Below, piece after piece: positions 17,558-26,331 of a DNA stretch of 64,000 nt (positions within the stretch are counted from its first letter, which is position 1; each line of letters begins with the position of its first letter). The DNA is from Dyadobacter jiangsuensis (GTDB taxonomy: Bacteria; Bacteroidota; Bacteroidia; Cytophagales; Spirosomataceae). The notes beneath the pieces were generated by a model. That model was not told where the DNA came from, searched no databases, and saw only the letters and a program-made list of their open reading frames with translations. The translations under genes and the position numbers were made by a program. The stretch is from contig NZ_PYAS01000001.1 in NCBI RefSeq assembly GCF_003014695.1, forward strand, positions 492,738 to 556,737, read 5' to 3'.

Positions 17558-17589
17558 GGGCCCCTGCAAATGAGTCTTTGCAGGGGCCC
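17558..17589. terminator. strong bidirectional terminator
   Basis: GGGCCCCTGCAAA (17558-17570) and TTTGCAGGGGCCC (17577-17589) form a perfect 13-bp stem with a 6-nt loop, exactly between the convergent DoxX and Gfo/Idh/MocA genes. Confidence 0.85.
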
Positions 17590-17595
17590 TTACAT

Positions 17596-18942
17596 TTACA
17601 CAATCGGGTCCCAGCCCTTCGCGTACTCGCGCGACCAGAGTTTCTCGGCTTCCTTGTCTCCGATGATATGCCCGTTCTTCGGATCGATTTTCAGGTCGCG
17701 GCCCACCCGCCAGGCGATATTGCCGAGCTGCATGGCTACGACGCTCTTGTAACCCAGCTCCACGTCGCAATTCGGTTTGCGGTTATTGCGGATCGCGTCG
17801 AGGAAATCGGCCACGTGGAGGTTGTCCATGCCCAAGCTGGGGCTGGCGAGGTTCCGGCCTTGCATACCGGCTTCCTCGGTGGGAGAGTTTACCTCTTTAA
17901 TGAGTTTCCCGTCGAGATCGTACACTTTGTAAGCATCGCCGCCGGTGTCGAGGCTGCCATTCTCGCCGTAGAATATAATCCCCCGGTCCTGGCCTTCGAT
18001 TTTGCGGCCATTGGAGCTTCTGGATTCCCATACCAGCGAAATGCGGCCGGGGTAATCCATGGCGATGATCTGCGTATCGGGCGTTTCCCAGTCGTCTTTG
18101 AATTCGTACCGTCCTCCTACCGAGCTCACGCGCGTCGGGAAGTCTACGCCGAGGCCCCACCGCGCCACGTCTACTTCGTGCGTACCGTTGTTGAGCGCTT
18201 CGCCGGTGCCCCAATGCCAGAACCAGTGCCAGTCGTAATGGATCAGGCCTTCCTTGTAGGGCATGCGTGGCGCCGGTCCCTGCCACAGCTCATAGTCAAG
18301 CCAGGAAGGGACAGTGCCGGGTTTCAGGTAGGTAGCCTTTCTTTTATTGGTATACCATGTTTTGGCCATATACACACGCCCGATAATGCCCTGGTGCAGT
18401 TGTTTGATGCCTTCCGTGAGTACAGGCGCGGATCTGCGCTGCGCGCCCATTTGCACCACGCGCTTGTACTTGCGCGCGGCCTCGATCGCGAGCTCGCCCT
18501 CGCGCGGGTTGTGGCTCAATGGCTTCTCCACATACACATGCTTGCCCGCCTGACAGCCCATAATTGTAAGCGGCGCGTGCCAGTGGTCGGGCGTGGCGAT
18601 ATATATGGCGTCGATCGACTTGTCTTCCAGTACTTTGCGGCAGTCTTTTTCGGATTTGGGTTTGGCGGTTTGTTTGGCCTCCATCACTGCCTCAATGGCT
18701 TTCGGGATAGCCCGCTCGTCCACGTCGCAAACCGTGCCTACTTCCGTGTTTTTCTGACCTGCAAAAGTCCCGCTCATGCTTTTGCCCCGGCTGTTGACCC
18801 CGATCGTTGCCACGCGGATGAGGTCGTTGGCTCCGATAATGCGGTTGTAGCTCTTTGCGCTGAAACCCATGGCCGTACCGCCGATGGCGATCCCCAGCGA
18901 GCCTGCTGCGGTAGTTTTTAAAAATTCGCGTCTGTTAGCCAT
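17596..18942 (-). CDS. Tat-exported Gfo/Idh/MocA family oxidoreductase
   Basis: 448 residues. The start is set at the ATG at 18942 because it gives a twin-arginine signal at once (NRREFLKTTAAGSLGIAIGG); a 25-residue upstream extension in frame is rejected. A Rossmann NAD(P) domain follows (IRVATIGVNSRGKSM at about 42) with the family's EKP motif (Glu139-Lys140-Pro141), then the Gfo/Idh/MocA C-terminal domain with an H-D-W-H-W substrate segment near residue 215. Such proteins oxidise or epimerise sugar derivatives; folding with cofactor in the cytoplasm explains Tat export to the periplasm. It stands alone between two terminators. The substrate cannot be read from the sequence. Confidence 0.92.
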   Translation of the reverse strand: MANRREFLKTTAAGSLGIAIGGTAMGFSAKSYNRIIGANDLIRVATIGVNSRGKSMSGTFAGQKNTEVGTVCDVDERAIPKAIEAVMEAKQTAKPKSEKDCRKVLEDKSIDAIYIATPDHWHAPLTIMGCQAGKHVYVEKPLSHNPREGELAIEAARKYKRVVQMGAQRRSAPVLTEGIKQLHQGIIGRVYMAKTWYTNKRKATYLKPGTVPSWLDYELWQGPAPRMPYKEGLIHYDWHWFWHWGTGEALNNGTHEVDVARWGLGVDFPTRVSSVGGRYEFKDDWETPDTQIIAMDYPGRISLVWESRSSNGRKIEGQDRGIIFYGENGSLDTGGDAYKVYDLDGKLIKEVNSPTEEAGMQGRNLASPSLGMDNLHVADFLDAIRNNRKPNCDVELGYKSVVAMQLGNIAWRVGRDLKIDPKNGHIIGDKEAEKLWSREYAKGWDPIV

Positions 18943-19051
18943 GACTTGTAATGTATTGATTCGATTTACTAAGCAATGCGGCTCCGGTATATACCTTTCC
19001 GTGGCAGGCAAATTCACAGATTTCCGCGCCGTTGAGGGACTTAGAAAAAAA

Positions 19052-19079
19052 GCAGTAGCAGTCTTTCGTCTGCTACTGC
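19052..19079 (-). terminator. terminator of the small T9SS protein gene
   Basis: GCAGTAGCAG (19052-19061) and CTGCTACTGC (19070-19079) form a perfect 10-bp stem with an 8-nt loop. On the minus strand it is followed by a T-tract (the AAAAAAA at 19045-19051), so it ends transcription of the gene that stops at 19138. Confidence 0.85.
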
Positions 19080-19137
19080 CGAAAATCCCCCTTTAGTCAC
19101 AATCCTCTATTGGTTTCAGGGGTTGTCTGTCGTGCTG

Positions 19138-20223
19138 CTAAGGAACGAGTACTTTTTTCGTCCGGCGGCCTGTGCTAATGCCTTGAAGCGAAATGAGGTA
19201 CAAGCCTGCCGTCAGAGGATCTTTGGGTTTCAGCGTGAATTCGTTTCCTGTCCTGGCCAGCGAAAACCCAAGTGACTTTCCGGACAGATTATAGAAGTGA
19301 ATAGCGGATGCGGGTTCATTTTTCAGCAGGAAGCGGATCTCCCTGCCCGACGCCGGATTTCCGAGCAGCTCAAATGCAATGCTGTTCGCGCTGTTGTCGA
19401 TCGCAATCAGGCGCGAGATTTCGGAACCGCCGTCAAAATCGACGATCCGCAGGCGGTAGTAATTCATTCCAGAAAGCGGTTGGAGGTCCATGAACTGATA
19501 TCGTTCCACAGCCAGCGAGTTTCCGCGTACAGCTACCCGGCCTACCTGCGCAAATTCCCGGGCATCGCCGCTTCTTTCGACGTCAAAGTAACGGCTGTTC
19601 GTTTGTTCGGTTGTAGTCCATGAAAGGCTGATCGCATTGTCGAGTAATGTTCCGTCGAAGCGGGCTAATGTCACGGGCAGAATCACATTGCCTCCTTTGA
19701 GAACGCAATGCACGGGTGGAGTTTCCTTGTCATTGGACTGCGATGCCCAAACATCGGCCTGAATGTCAGGTAATCCCGAGCAAGCGCCCGGAACGATCAG
19801 CTGGATATTATCTACGGTTATCCTGAAAGAGCCGCCACCCAGATCGGTTTCACTCACCGTGAGCCCTGCGAACAGTGGCGTAACCGTGTTATCCGGGTCG
19901 TAATCGGGTAACAGGGTTACGGGAGAGTCGGTGCTGAGCGCGATGGTTGCCAATACATCGCCGAGCTCATCTTTGGTTGGGCCCTTTTTGTAGTCGGGAG
20001 CGGAGTAGTTGCTCGTCAGCCAGAAATGGATGTAAGCGAATTTGTTGCCGTTGTTTTTAGTGAGTGTAAAAGAGTATTTAACATTAACGATGCAATTTCC
20101 ACCGGAGGCTGAAACACTGTTTAATTCAACCAGGTCATCACTCAAACTACACGGGTCGGCCAGCGAAACGGAGGCCGGAAAACTTACCATCAAAATCAAT
20201 CCCAACGCGTGAAGTGTTTTCAT
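19138..20223 (-). CDS. T9SS-secreted protein of unknown function
   Basis: 361 residues: signal peptide (1-22, ending VSLAD); a beta-rich domain of about 155 residues with no family I recognise (PCSLSDDLVELNSVSAS onward, with paired cysteines suggesting disulfides); a fibronectin-like module (about 180-275, LARFDGTLLDNAISLSWTTT, ending in DFDGGSEIS); and a T9SS sorting domain ending GRRTKKVLVP. The fibronectin-like module resembles those of the M43 protease and PL8 lyase in this window. It has no catalytic motif, so it may be an adhesin or structural surface protein. It is monocistronic, with its own terminator. Confidence 0.8.
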   Translation of the reverse strand: MKTLHALGLILMVSFPASVSLADPCSLSDDLVELNSVSASGGNCIVNVKYSFTLTKNNGNKFAYIHFWLTSNYSAPDYKKGPTKDELGDVLATIALSTDSPVTLLPDYDPDNTVTPLFAGLTVSETDLGGGSFRITVDNIQLIVPGACSGLPDIQADVWASQSNDKETPPVHCVLKGGNVILPVTLARFDGTLLDNAISLSWTTTEQTNSRYFDVERSGDAREFAQVGRVAVRGNSLAVERYQFMDLQPLSGMNYYRLRIVDFDGGSEISRLIAIDNSANSIAFELLGNPASGREIRFLLKNEPASAIHFYNLSGKSLGFSLARTGNEFTLKPKDPLTAGLYLISLQGISTGRRTKKVLVP

Positions 20224-20906
20224 AATACAGGACGTTTAGTAGGTATTTGTTATATATTAATATACATCCTATATCTTGAAATAATTAAATATTTTTTGTG
20301 AATATTAAATAGTTTTTCTAAAATTGAGCGTAGTGTTTTGTTATGTAAAACTACATGCAACTGTCTATGAAATACTCCTCTTTCTTGTAGAATTACATCT
20401 CAACGTATACTTTCCAAAAGGTATATTGTATTGATAGTAAGTAATTTGTAAATCATATTGAACTATTTCTTGCAGTGGATTTTAAGAAACTATAAAAAAC
20501 AGCTGTTTCGCTGATAGTTATTTTGAATTAAAAATTCGTCAAATGTGCTGTATTTGAAAAGTTCAATTTTTTAGATCGACTGTTTCTTGGTGCAGTACTA
20601 TTTTGTCAGCTGACGTTCCCGAATAGGCTTTGATCGGTGTATTGTATACGTGATCGGTAGATCTGAGCTGATTTTCGGCTTGCTATGACTGGTTAACCGG
20701 CGTGAGTGGCCGGGAGTCGGGCAGGTGTGAGCGGGATGCTGATTAATAAAAAAAATGCGCAGCAGGATAATCAGGTTAGTAATAAATCCAGAAAATGATG
20801 TTTAGTTTGAAGAATGGACGAAAAGAGGAATAGGTAAGTGCAGCAGGACGTCCGTTTGCAGGTATTCTTTTTAAGCGAAGCGGCAGGAAGGCCATCAAGT
20901 AATGTC
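20224..20906. other. AT-rich intergenic region without a supported gene
   Basis: About 680 bp, clearly richer in A+T than its surroundings, between divergent genes. No credible coding frame is seen on either strand. A perfect 12-bp palindrome AAACAGCTGTTT lies at 20497-20508. The composition and length would fit a regulatory region or the scar of a lost or transferred gene at the edge of the polysaccharide patch. Confidence 0.5.
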
Positions 20907-21875
20907 ATGTTTCTAAACAAGATCAAATCCCAAGAATCAGGAGTGGTGCTTTATGGCATCACGCCACCCAAAGCCGACACCACTATTGAACGCGTTACCG
21001 AAATCGCCCAGAAAACCATCGAGCGATTGGCCGCACTGGATATTGATGCATTGGTAGTATATGACGTGCAGGACGAATCAGCCCGCACCAAGGAAGAAAG
21101 ACCTTTTCCGTTCATGAATTCGCTCGACCCGCTGCATTTTGCTTCGGAATACCTCGGCAGTCTGGATGTTCCGAAGATCATCTACCGCCCCGCCGGCAAG
21201 TTTTCGCCGGAAGAGCTGTCCGAATGGCTGGATGCACTGAACAAGCAAAGTTTTTACCCCGTGTTCGTTGGCGTACCTGCGCCGGACTTTCCCGTGAAGA
21301 CGAGCCTTCCCGAAGCCTACAAAATCTGGCGTAAGAATGAGGAAACATCCGTCATCGGCGCGGTGACGATTCCTGAACGCCACAAGATCCTGCAAGACGA
21401 GGATACGCGGATGCTGGACAAAATGGAGTGCGGCGTGTCGTACTTCATCTCGCAATGTGTGTTCAATCTCGAATATGCGCGGCAGGTGATCGAAGACCTC
21501 GCGCTGCGTTGTGATCGGGAGCAAATTACCCCGCCGACCATTATTTTCACAATCACCGCCTGTGGCTCCGAAAAAACGTTGCAGTTTATGGATTGGCTGG
21601 GCATCAATGTTCCGGAGGACGTGAAAGAAGACTTGCGGAAGTCCGGGGATATTCTGGAACGATCGGTCAATATTTGTCTCGACATTGCCTCCGAGCTCAC
21701 CGCGTTCTGTATGGAACGTTCCATCCCATTTGGCTTCAATATCGAAAGCGTCGCCATTCGTAAAGCGGAAATCGAGGCGTCGATTTACATGGCAGGCCAG
21801 ATCAGCCAGATGCTGAAAGATAAAGGTGTGCGTAAATCGGAGCGTACACAGTCGGTTCTCAGGCCTACGACTTGA
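20907..21875 (+). CDS. methylenetetrahydrofolate reductase-like protein, catalytic Glu absent
   Basis: 322 residues from the ATG at 20907 (MFLNKIKSQESG). The protein follows the MTHFR TIM-barrel plan: first strand LYGITPPK, a repeated-helix Lys-Thr-Ile-Glu region, DALVVYDVQDES near residue 53, YFISQCVFNLEYAR near residue 183, and a late FTITACGSEKT strand. In true MetF the first strand reads FEFFPP, and its Glu (Glu28 in E. coli) is the catalytic acid. Here PP is kept but the aligned residue is Gly17. It is therefore a divergent paralogue, probably flavin-binding, with an unknown substrate. Its 3' end overlaps the convergent flippase gene by 11 bp. Confidence 0.75.
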   Translation: MFLNKIKSQESGVVLYGITPPKADTTIERVTEIAQKTIERLAALDIDALVVYDVQDESARTKEERPFPFMNSLDPLHFASEYLGSLDVPKIIYRPAGKFSPEELSEWLDALNKQSFYPVFVGVPAPDFPVKTSLPEAYKIWRKNEETSVIGAVTIPERHKILQDEDTRMLDKMECGVSYFISQCVFNLEYARQVIEDLALRCDREQITPPTIIFTITACGSEKTLQFMDWLGINVPEDVKEDLRKSGDILERSVNICLDIASELTAFCMERSIPFGFNIESVAIRKAEIEASIYMAGQISQMLKDKGVRKSERTQSVLRPTT

Positions 21876-23328
21876 TCCTCCCGGCCACATTGGCTAAAAC
21901 CTTTTTGATCAAACCCATAACCATTTCGAAATGAAATGCCAGGAAGGTTATAGCCAGAATGGCCGATTTGATCAGGGACAGGTAGATCAGCCCGGCGTTA
22001 TCCTGCCTGAAATCGCCAAAAACTTGTGTTAAATACAGGAGAAGGGTGAGTACTGCGGCCAGTTTTAAATGTTTCGCAATGACTTTCAGGAATCTCAGGA
22101 AACTTGCACCTAATATTCTGTTGATCAGCACATAGTATACGATCACAAAGTTGGCGGCGATCGCGACCGAAATGCACAGGGCTGTCATGGTCAGCGACTT
22201 GAAGTACAGAATGCCGAGCAGCGTCGCCGAGATGGTCGTGAATGTGCTGAGAATCCCCATTTTGAATAGTTTATCCGTGCGGCCCATAGACTGGAAAATA
22301 GCACCGCCGCTCGAATTGACCATTTGGAGCCAGATGGACGCGCCAAAAATTTGCAGGACCGGAGCGACTTCCATCCATTTGGAGCCCAGTACAAAGTAGA
22401 CGATCTCCGTCGAGGAAAAGAAAACGAACACCGAAATGGGGATGCCTAGCATGGCCAGGATGTTCACGACCTTCAGGTATTCTTCAAAAATGGTTTTCGG
22501 ATGATCCACATAGCGCGCGAGCACGGGGTGGAGCACAGGCGTGATCACGTGCGTAAGGTTCGCGACCGGGTACATCATGAGCTGGTACGATTGGCTGTAA
22601 ATTCCCAGATTCTGGTTGCCCATGAATTTGCCTATCAGTATGTTGTCCAGATTGCGGGAGAAATAGTTGATAAAGTTGAATGCAAACTGGAAACCCGAAT
22701 ACCTTGCAATTTTTCTGAAACCGTCGAAACCGAAACCTGCGAGGAGCCTCAGCTTGGAAAAGTAAAAGCACATTACGCAAATCATGATGTTCGAGAGGAT
22801 CGATCGCCAGATGATCGAATAATAGCTGTAACCTTTTACGGCAAGCAATACAACCAGTACCCCCGTGGTAACGCTGGCAATGATTTCTATCCCACCCAGT
22901 AATTTGAATGATTTTTCCCGCATCAGCAGACTCCTCGGGACACCCGATAACGAGCTGAAAAACACGCTGATGGAAAGCATTTGACCGATGCGGATGTAAA
23001 CGTCGCTTTCGTAAAACCAGGCAATACCATAGGACAGCAGGTAGAAAGCCAGCCCGAGGCAGGTACTCAGCAGAATGTTGATTTTGAAGATATCGGAAAT
23101 GTCCTTCCGCGTGAGGTCCCGGTTTTGGACGATCGCTGTCCCCACACCGATGTCGCCCAGGATGCTGAAAAAAGTAATGAATACGGTCACCACTCCCACA
23201 ATACCGTATTCATTCGGGGATAGAAATCTGGCCAGTATGGAATTGATTACCAGCCCGATCAGTATGTTGCTGTATTTGGATATAAAAACAAAAAAAGTCC
23301 CCCTCTTGATTTCTTGGTCAACCCGCAT
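21865..23328 (-). CDS. polysaccharide flippase (MOP superfamily, Wzx/MATE-like)
   Basis: 487 residues with about 12-14 hydrophobic segments throughout and the family start RGTFFVFISKYSNILIGLVI. The polysaccharide-transporter signature LARFLSPNEYGIVGVVTVFI lies near residue 34 and GVGTAIVQNRDLTRKDI near residue 60. Such proteins flip undecaprenyl-linked or other glycan precursors across the inner membrane for capsule, O-antigen or exopolysaccharide assembly. It follows a methyltransferase gene on the same strand by 48 bp, so the two are likely cotranscribed. Its last codons overlap the convergent MTHFR-like gene. Confidence 0.93.
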   Translation of the reverse strand: MRVDQEIKRGTFFVFISKYSNILIGLVINSILARFLSPNEYGIVGVVTVFITFFSILGDIGVGTAIVQNRDLTRKDISDIFKINILLSTCLGLAFYLLSYGIAWFYESDVYIRIGQMLSISVFFSSLSGVPRSLLMREKSFKLLGGIEIIASVTTGVLVVLLAVKGYSYYSIIWRSILSNIMICVMCFYFSKLRLLAGFGFDGFRKIARYSGFQFAFNFINYFSRNLDNILIGKFMGNQNLGIYSQSYQLMMYPVANLTHVITPVLHPVLARYVDHPKTIFEEYLKVVNILAMLGIPISVFVFFSSTEIVYFVLGSKWMEVAPVLQIFGASIWLQMVNSSGGAIFQSMGRTDKLFKMGILSTFTTISATLLGILYFKSLTMTALCISVAIAANFVIVYYVLINRILGASFLRFLKVIAKHLKLAAVLTLLLYLTQVFGDFRQDNAGLIYLSLIKSAILAITFLAFHFEMVMGLIKKVLANVAGRIKS

Positions 23329-23376
23329 TTTCTGTAAGTTTGATTACATGCCCGCTCCGGACTGAGAAATGAATCA

Positions 23377-24093
23377 CTAAGCTTTCGGGGCGTTCTTTTT
23401 CGCTACAAGAATGTAAGTGCAGGCATCCTTATCCTTGCCGCCCTGCGAGGGAATCTGGTCGAAGAGGTAGATAAGCGGTTGAAATATGATCGCCAGGACG
23501 GGTCGCAGGAAAGGCGGCAGCGCAAATGTGAAGCCATCCTGGAAGAGTTGGAGGCCCATGGCCGACCGGCCGATGATCCCGCGGAAGTGAATTACTTCAA
23601 AGCCCGCATCGGTTACCACTTTTTTCAAACCGGTGGAAGTCCAGCGCCAGAAATCGGTAGGGTCGGGGTGGAACATCCAGTAACCATGTGTGCTCAGAAT
23701 CAATTGTCCGTCGGTTTTGAGTACTCTCAGCGCTTCCTTTAGATATTCGGTCGGATTGACAACATGTTCCAGCGCCTGGGTCGATAGCACCACATCGAGT
23801 GCTTCATCGGGCAGCTCGATTCGGCCCTCGGGAGAAATCAAAATATCGGCCACTTTGTTGCCGGGGAGGTCGATACCGATGTATTTATGAACGTACGGCG
23901 CCACTATTGACTCGTAAGGCCTGTTCCCACATCCATAGTCGGCCAAAGTTAAGCTTCGCGAATCGCGCGCCACAAAATCCCGGACAACATCTTCAATAGC
24001 CTGGCGAAGTTGGCGAAGGTAATAATAGCGTGTGGCCATGCGTCCGAATATCGACGGATACAAGCGTTCGACTCCTGGTTCTCTTTCTGTCAT
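23377..24093 (-). CDS. class I SAM-dependent methyltransferase
   Basis: 238 residues. The SAM-binding motif I is LADYGCGNRPY (near residue 50), motif II ends in YIGIDLP, and the post-II segment DVVLSTQALEHVVNPTEYL is the Methyltransf_11 type, followed by LRVLKTDGQLILSTHGYW. The C-terminal part has hydrophobic segments (FALPPFLRPVLAIIFQPLIY) that may touch the membrane. Placed beside a flippase and opposite a glycosyltransferase, it probably methylates a sugar or lipid-linked glycan. It shares a 260-bp divergent promoter region with the GT4 gene. Confidence 0.88.
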   Translation of the reverse strand: MTEREPGVERLYPSIFGRMATRYYYLRQLRQAIEDVVRDFVARDSRSLTLADYGCGNRPYESIVAPYVHKYIGIDLPGNKVADILISPEGRIELPDEALDVVLSTQALEHVVNPTEYLKEALRVLKTDGQLILSTHGYWMFHPDPTDFWRWTSTGLKKVVTDAGFEVIHFRGIIGRSAMGLQLFQDGFTFALPPFLRPVLAIIFQPLIYLFDQIPSQGGKDKDACTYILVAKKNAPKA

Positions 24094-24252
24094 GCTGAAA
24101 TAAAAGTATAGTGTTTGTAGTATGCAGGTCGCTGGTCAGCGCCTGAATCAGACGGTTTCCGGCTACCGAAGGTGCAATTTATAACTCTTTTCGGGCGAAT
24201 TGCAGACCGGCGAATGTATATTTGACCTTTTTACAACCATCGGTAATCCGTG

Positions 24253-24273
24253 GTTAACGAACGGTTCGTTAAC
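24253..24273. promoter_or_regulatory. perfect 21-nt palindrome, candidate operator
   Basis: GTTAACGAAC-g-GTTCGTTAAC: two 10-nt arms match perfectly around a single central base. It ends 17 nt before the -7 box of the GT4 gene, so it covers the -33 region, and it lies in the divergent spacer with the methyltransferase gene. It reads as a dimeric repressor or activator site; the cognate regulator is not evident. Confidence 0.6.
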
Positions 24274-24290
24274 ATCGATCGGAAGTTTTT

Positions 24291-24298
24291 TAATTTTG
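24291..24298 (+). promoter_or_regulatory. Bacteroidota -7 promoter box TAATTTTG
   Basis: An exact TAnnTTTG match 55 bp upstream of the GT4 gene. No TTTG -33 element is present; that position is occupied by the palindrome at 24253-24273. Confidence 0.6.
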
Positions 24299-24353
24299 CG
24301 GATCATTTTTATCTACACACTATTCAACCGGCATATGGCCGAAGTTTTACGAT

Positions 24354-25493
24354 ATGAACATTCTGGTATTCAATCAATCATTTTTCCCGCTTAGTGAAAC
24401 GTTTGTACACCGTCAGGTAGTTGGCTTGTCCAGGTATCACGATGTAACGATGCTCACTTATCGCTACGAAAATGAAGATAAGTTTCCTGTCAATGCTAAA
24501 AAATTGACCCTGGCCCCGTACGAGGGCTTGCCCGATAAGCTGATTACGAAGGTTTTACGCGTGTTGGCAGGGAAGGAAGCGCACAGGCTGAGCTTTCAAA
24601 ACCGGTCACGGGTGTCTGATTTACTGCAAAAGGGGAGAATTGACGTGATTCACGCCCATTTCGGTCCCTCGGGAATTGAAATGCTGCCTGTGGCAAAAAA
24701 GCTGGGCATACCCATGGTCGTCAGTTTTCATGGAATCGACGCGGCTCCGGCCATGCTGAATAACCGCGAGTATGCGGATAGCATTCGGGAAGTAATCGAA
24801 TACGCGAAGGCGGTCATCATCGTTAGCCCGCATTTTATCGACACGCTCAACCTGAGCCGATTCAGCAGCAAGGTGCACTTGATTCCTTATGGTGCCGACG
24901 AGCAGAAATTCACTCCGGCGGAAACGCCGCAGCGGGAGCAAATCGTGATACAGCATGTGGGCCGTCTGGTAGCCAAAAAGGGTGTACCTGACTTAATCAC
25001 GGCATTCAGCACACTTTGCGGTCGGTACGACAATCTGGAACTGCGCATCATCGGCGATGGTCCGGAGATGCCGTTGTGCAAGGACCTGGTTGAAAGGCTG
25101 AACTTAGGCGAAAAAGTATCGCTGCTCGGTTCCAAGCCGCACGGCGTGGTCAACGAGCATATGAAGGACGCCGACATTTACGTGCTCAACAGTCGGACTG
25201 ACCATAAGGGGGATATGGAAGGCTTGCCGAATTCTATTTTAGAAGCAATGAGTATGGAGAAGCCGGTTGTGTCTACCTATCATGCGGGAATTCCCCAGGC
25301 GATTCAGGACGGTGTAAACGGCCTGCTCGTCGGGGAAAAGGATAACGAGGGCCTGGCTGTTGCGCTTGAAATGCTGATCCGGGACCGGGACCTACGGCGT
25401 AGGTTGGGTGTAGCGGCAAGGCAAACGATAGTGGCCCATTTTAGCGCCAATGGTATGGAAACAAAAATCCAGTCAGTGTTCGCGGGGTTGTAA
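24354..25493 (+). CDS. family 4 glycosyltransferase
   Basis: 379 residues with the GT-B fold. The N-terminal half has the acceptor domain (MNILVFNQSFFPLSETFVH, the WcaL/AmsK-like opening) and HAHFGPSGIEMLPVAKK near residue 98. The C-terminal half starts with VIQHVGRLVAKKGVPDLI near residue 201 and carries the retaining EX7E donor site in EGLPNSILEAMSMEKPVVST near residue 286. It transfers a sugar from a nucleotide donor to a growing surface glycan. It is transcribed alone from a promoter overlapping a palindromic operator, and no terminator was found in the 43 bp before the convergent methyltransferase gene. Confidence 0.93.
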   Translation: MNILVFNQSFFPLSETFVHRQVVGLSRYHDVTMLTYRYENEDKFPVNAKKLTLAPYEGLPDKLITKVLRVLAGKEAHRLSFQNRSRVSDLLQKGRIDVIHAHFGPSGIEMLPVAKKLGIPMVVSFHGIDAAPAMLNNREYADSIREVIEYAKAVIIVSPHFIDTLNLSRFSSKVHLIPYGADEQKFTPAETPQREQIVIQHVGRLVAKKGVPDLITAFSTLCGRYDNLELRIIGDGPEMPLCKDLVERLNLGEKVSLLGSKPHGVVNEHMKDADIYVLNSRTDHKGDMEGLPNSILEAMSMEKPVVSTYHAGIPQAIQDGVNGLLVGEKDNEGLAVALEMLIRDRDLRRRLGVAARQTIVAHFSANGMETKIQSVFAGL

Positions 25494-25536
25494 CAGGCTC
25501 CCACGTTTCGCACTGACTGGATTTTTCGCAGTTACT

Positions 25537-26283
25537 TTAAAGCGATTGAGACTTTACCGCAATTCTTCCTGTGTAGTCGATTCTGTTCAGCAAAAGCGGT
25601 TTATCCGCAAAATACTCGTCCACGGCTTTTTTGCAGCCGTCCCAGTGTCCGTAATCATCGATGATCAGCACACCGGAGACGATCAGGAGCGGGTAGAGGT
25701 GTTTCAACTCGTGTGCAGTGGATTCGTACCAGTCGGTATCGAGCCGAAGCAATGCAATGCCGTTGGCTGGTAATGTGGATGGGATCGTATCTTCCACCTT
25801 GCCTTTCACGTAATGGATGTTGGCCGACGGGTATTTCGTGATACCCATGTTTTGTTTCACGTCGGTAATGTCGGCTAAGCACCAGACCGATGTTTCCTTA
25901 TTATCGATGTTTTTTTCGAGCAGCTTGTCCGCATCTTCCCCTCGGAAAGTTTTGTCATGCTCAGTGGGCTCCGACATCCCCTCAAAAGTGTCGTAGAGGT
26001 ACAGCCGCCTGTCGGTGCTGCGCAGGTGAAGTAGGGTAAGGGCGATCATCATCGAGCTTCCTCCACGCCAAACGCCGCATTCGACAAAGTCCCCGGGAAT
26101 ATTGTTTTTCACGACATATTTCACCGCATTGAACAAAGCGTACATGCGTTCGATGGACGTCATGGTATACGGCCTGCATTGTTCGTACAATGCGAGGAAC
26201 GTTTCATCATCGGTAAATTTTTCTTCTTTTTTGATCCGGGAGACTTGTAGCCCAAAAGGTTTCAACAGAAGCGAATTGATCAT
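25537..26283 (-). CDS. TylF/MycF family O-methyltransferase
   Basis: 248 residues of the macrocin O-methyltransferase (TylF) family. SAM-site features are GDFVECGVWRGGSSMMIA near residue 60 and LYLYDTFEGMSEP near residue 97. The metal-binding acidic cluster is seen in ALLRLDTDWYESTAHELKHL and VLIIDDYGHWDGCKKAVDEY. TylF enzymes need Mg2+ and methylate sugar hydroxyls. Among surface-glycan genes this one probably methylates a sugar of the polysaccharide rather than an antibiotic. It follows a small membrane-protein gene by 48 bp on the same strand. Confidence 0.9.
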   Translation of the reverse strand: MINSLLLKPFGLQVSRIKKEEKFTDDETFLALYEQCRPYTMTSIERMYALFNAVKYVVKNNIPGDFVECGVWRGGSSMMIALTLLHLRSTDRRLYLYDTFEGMSEPTEHDKTFRGEDADKLLEKNIDNKETSVWCLADITDVKQNMGITKYPSANIHYVKGKVEDTIPSTLPANGIALLRLDTDWYESTAHELKHLYPLLIVSGVLIIDDYGHWDGCKKAVDEYFADKPLLLNRIDYTGRIAVKSQSL

Positions 26284-26331
26284 AAACTGGCAGGTATAGT
26301 GTAAGTGAATTAAATGTTCAGGCGCAGATGC

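Noticed and set aside
17578..18921. 447-codon open frame on the plus strand opposite the Gfo/Idh/MocA gene
   Set aside because: It is antisense to a clear Tat-exported enzyme, and its product shows no family features. Long opposite-strand frames are common in this G+C range.
20224..20906. Possible small RNA or CRISPR-like array in the AT-rich spacer
   Set aside because: No regularly spaced repeats and no terminator-like hairpin with T-tract were found. Only one isolated palindrome is present.
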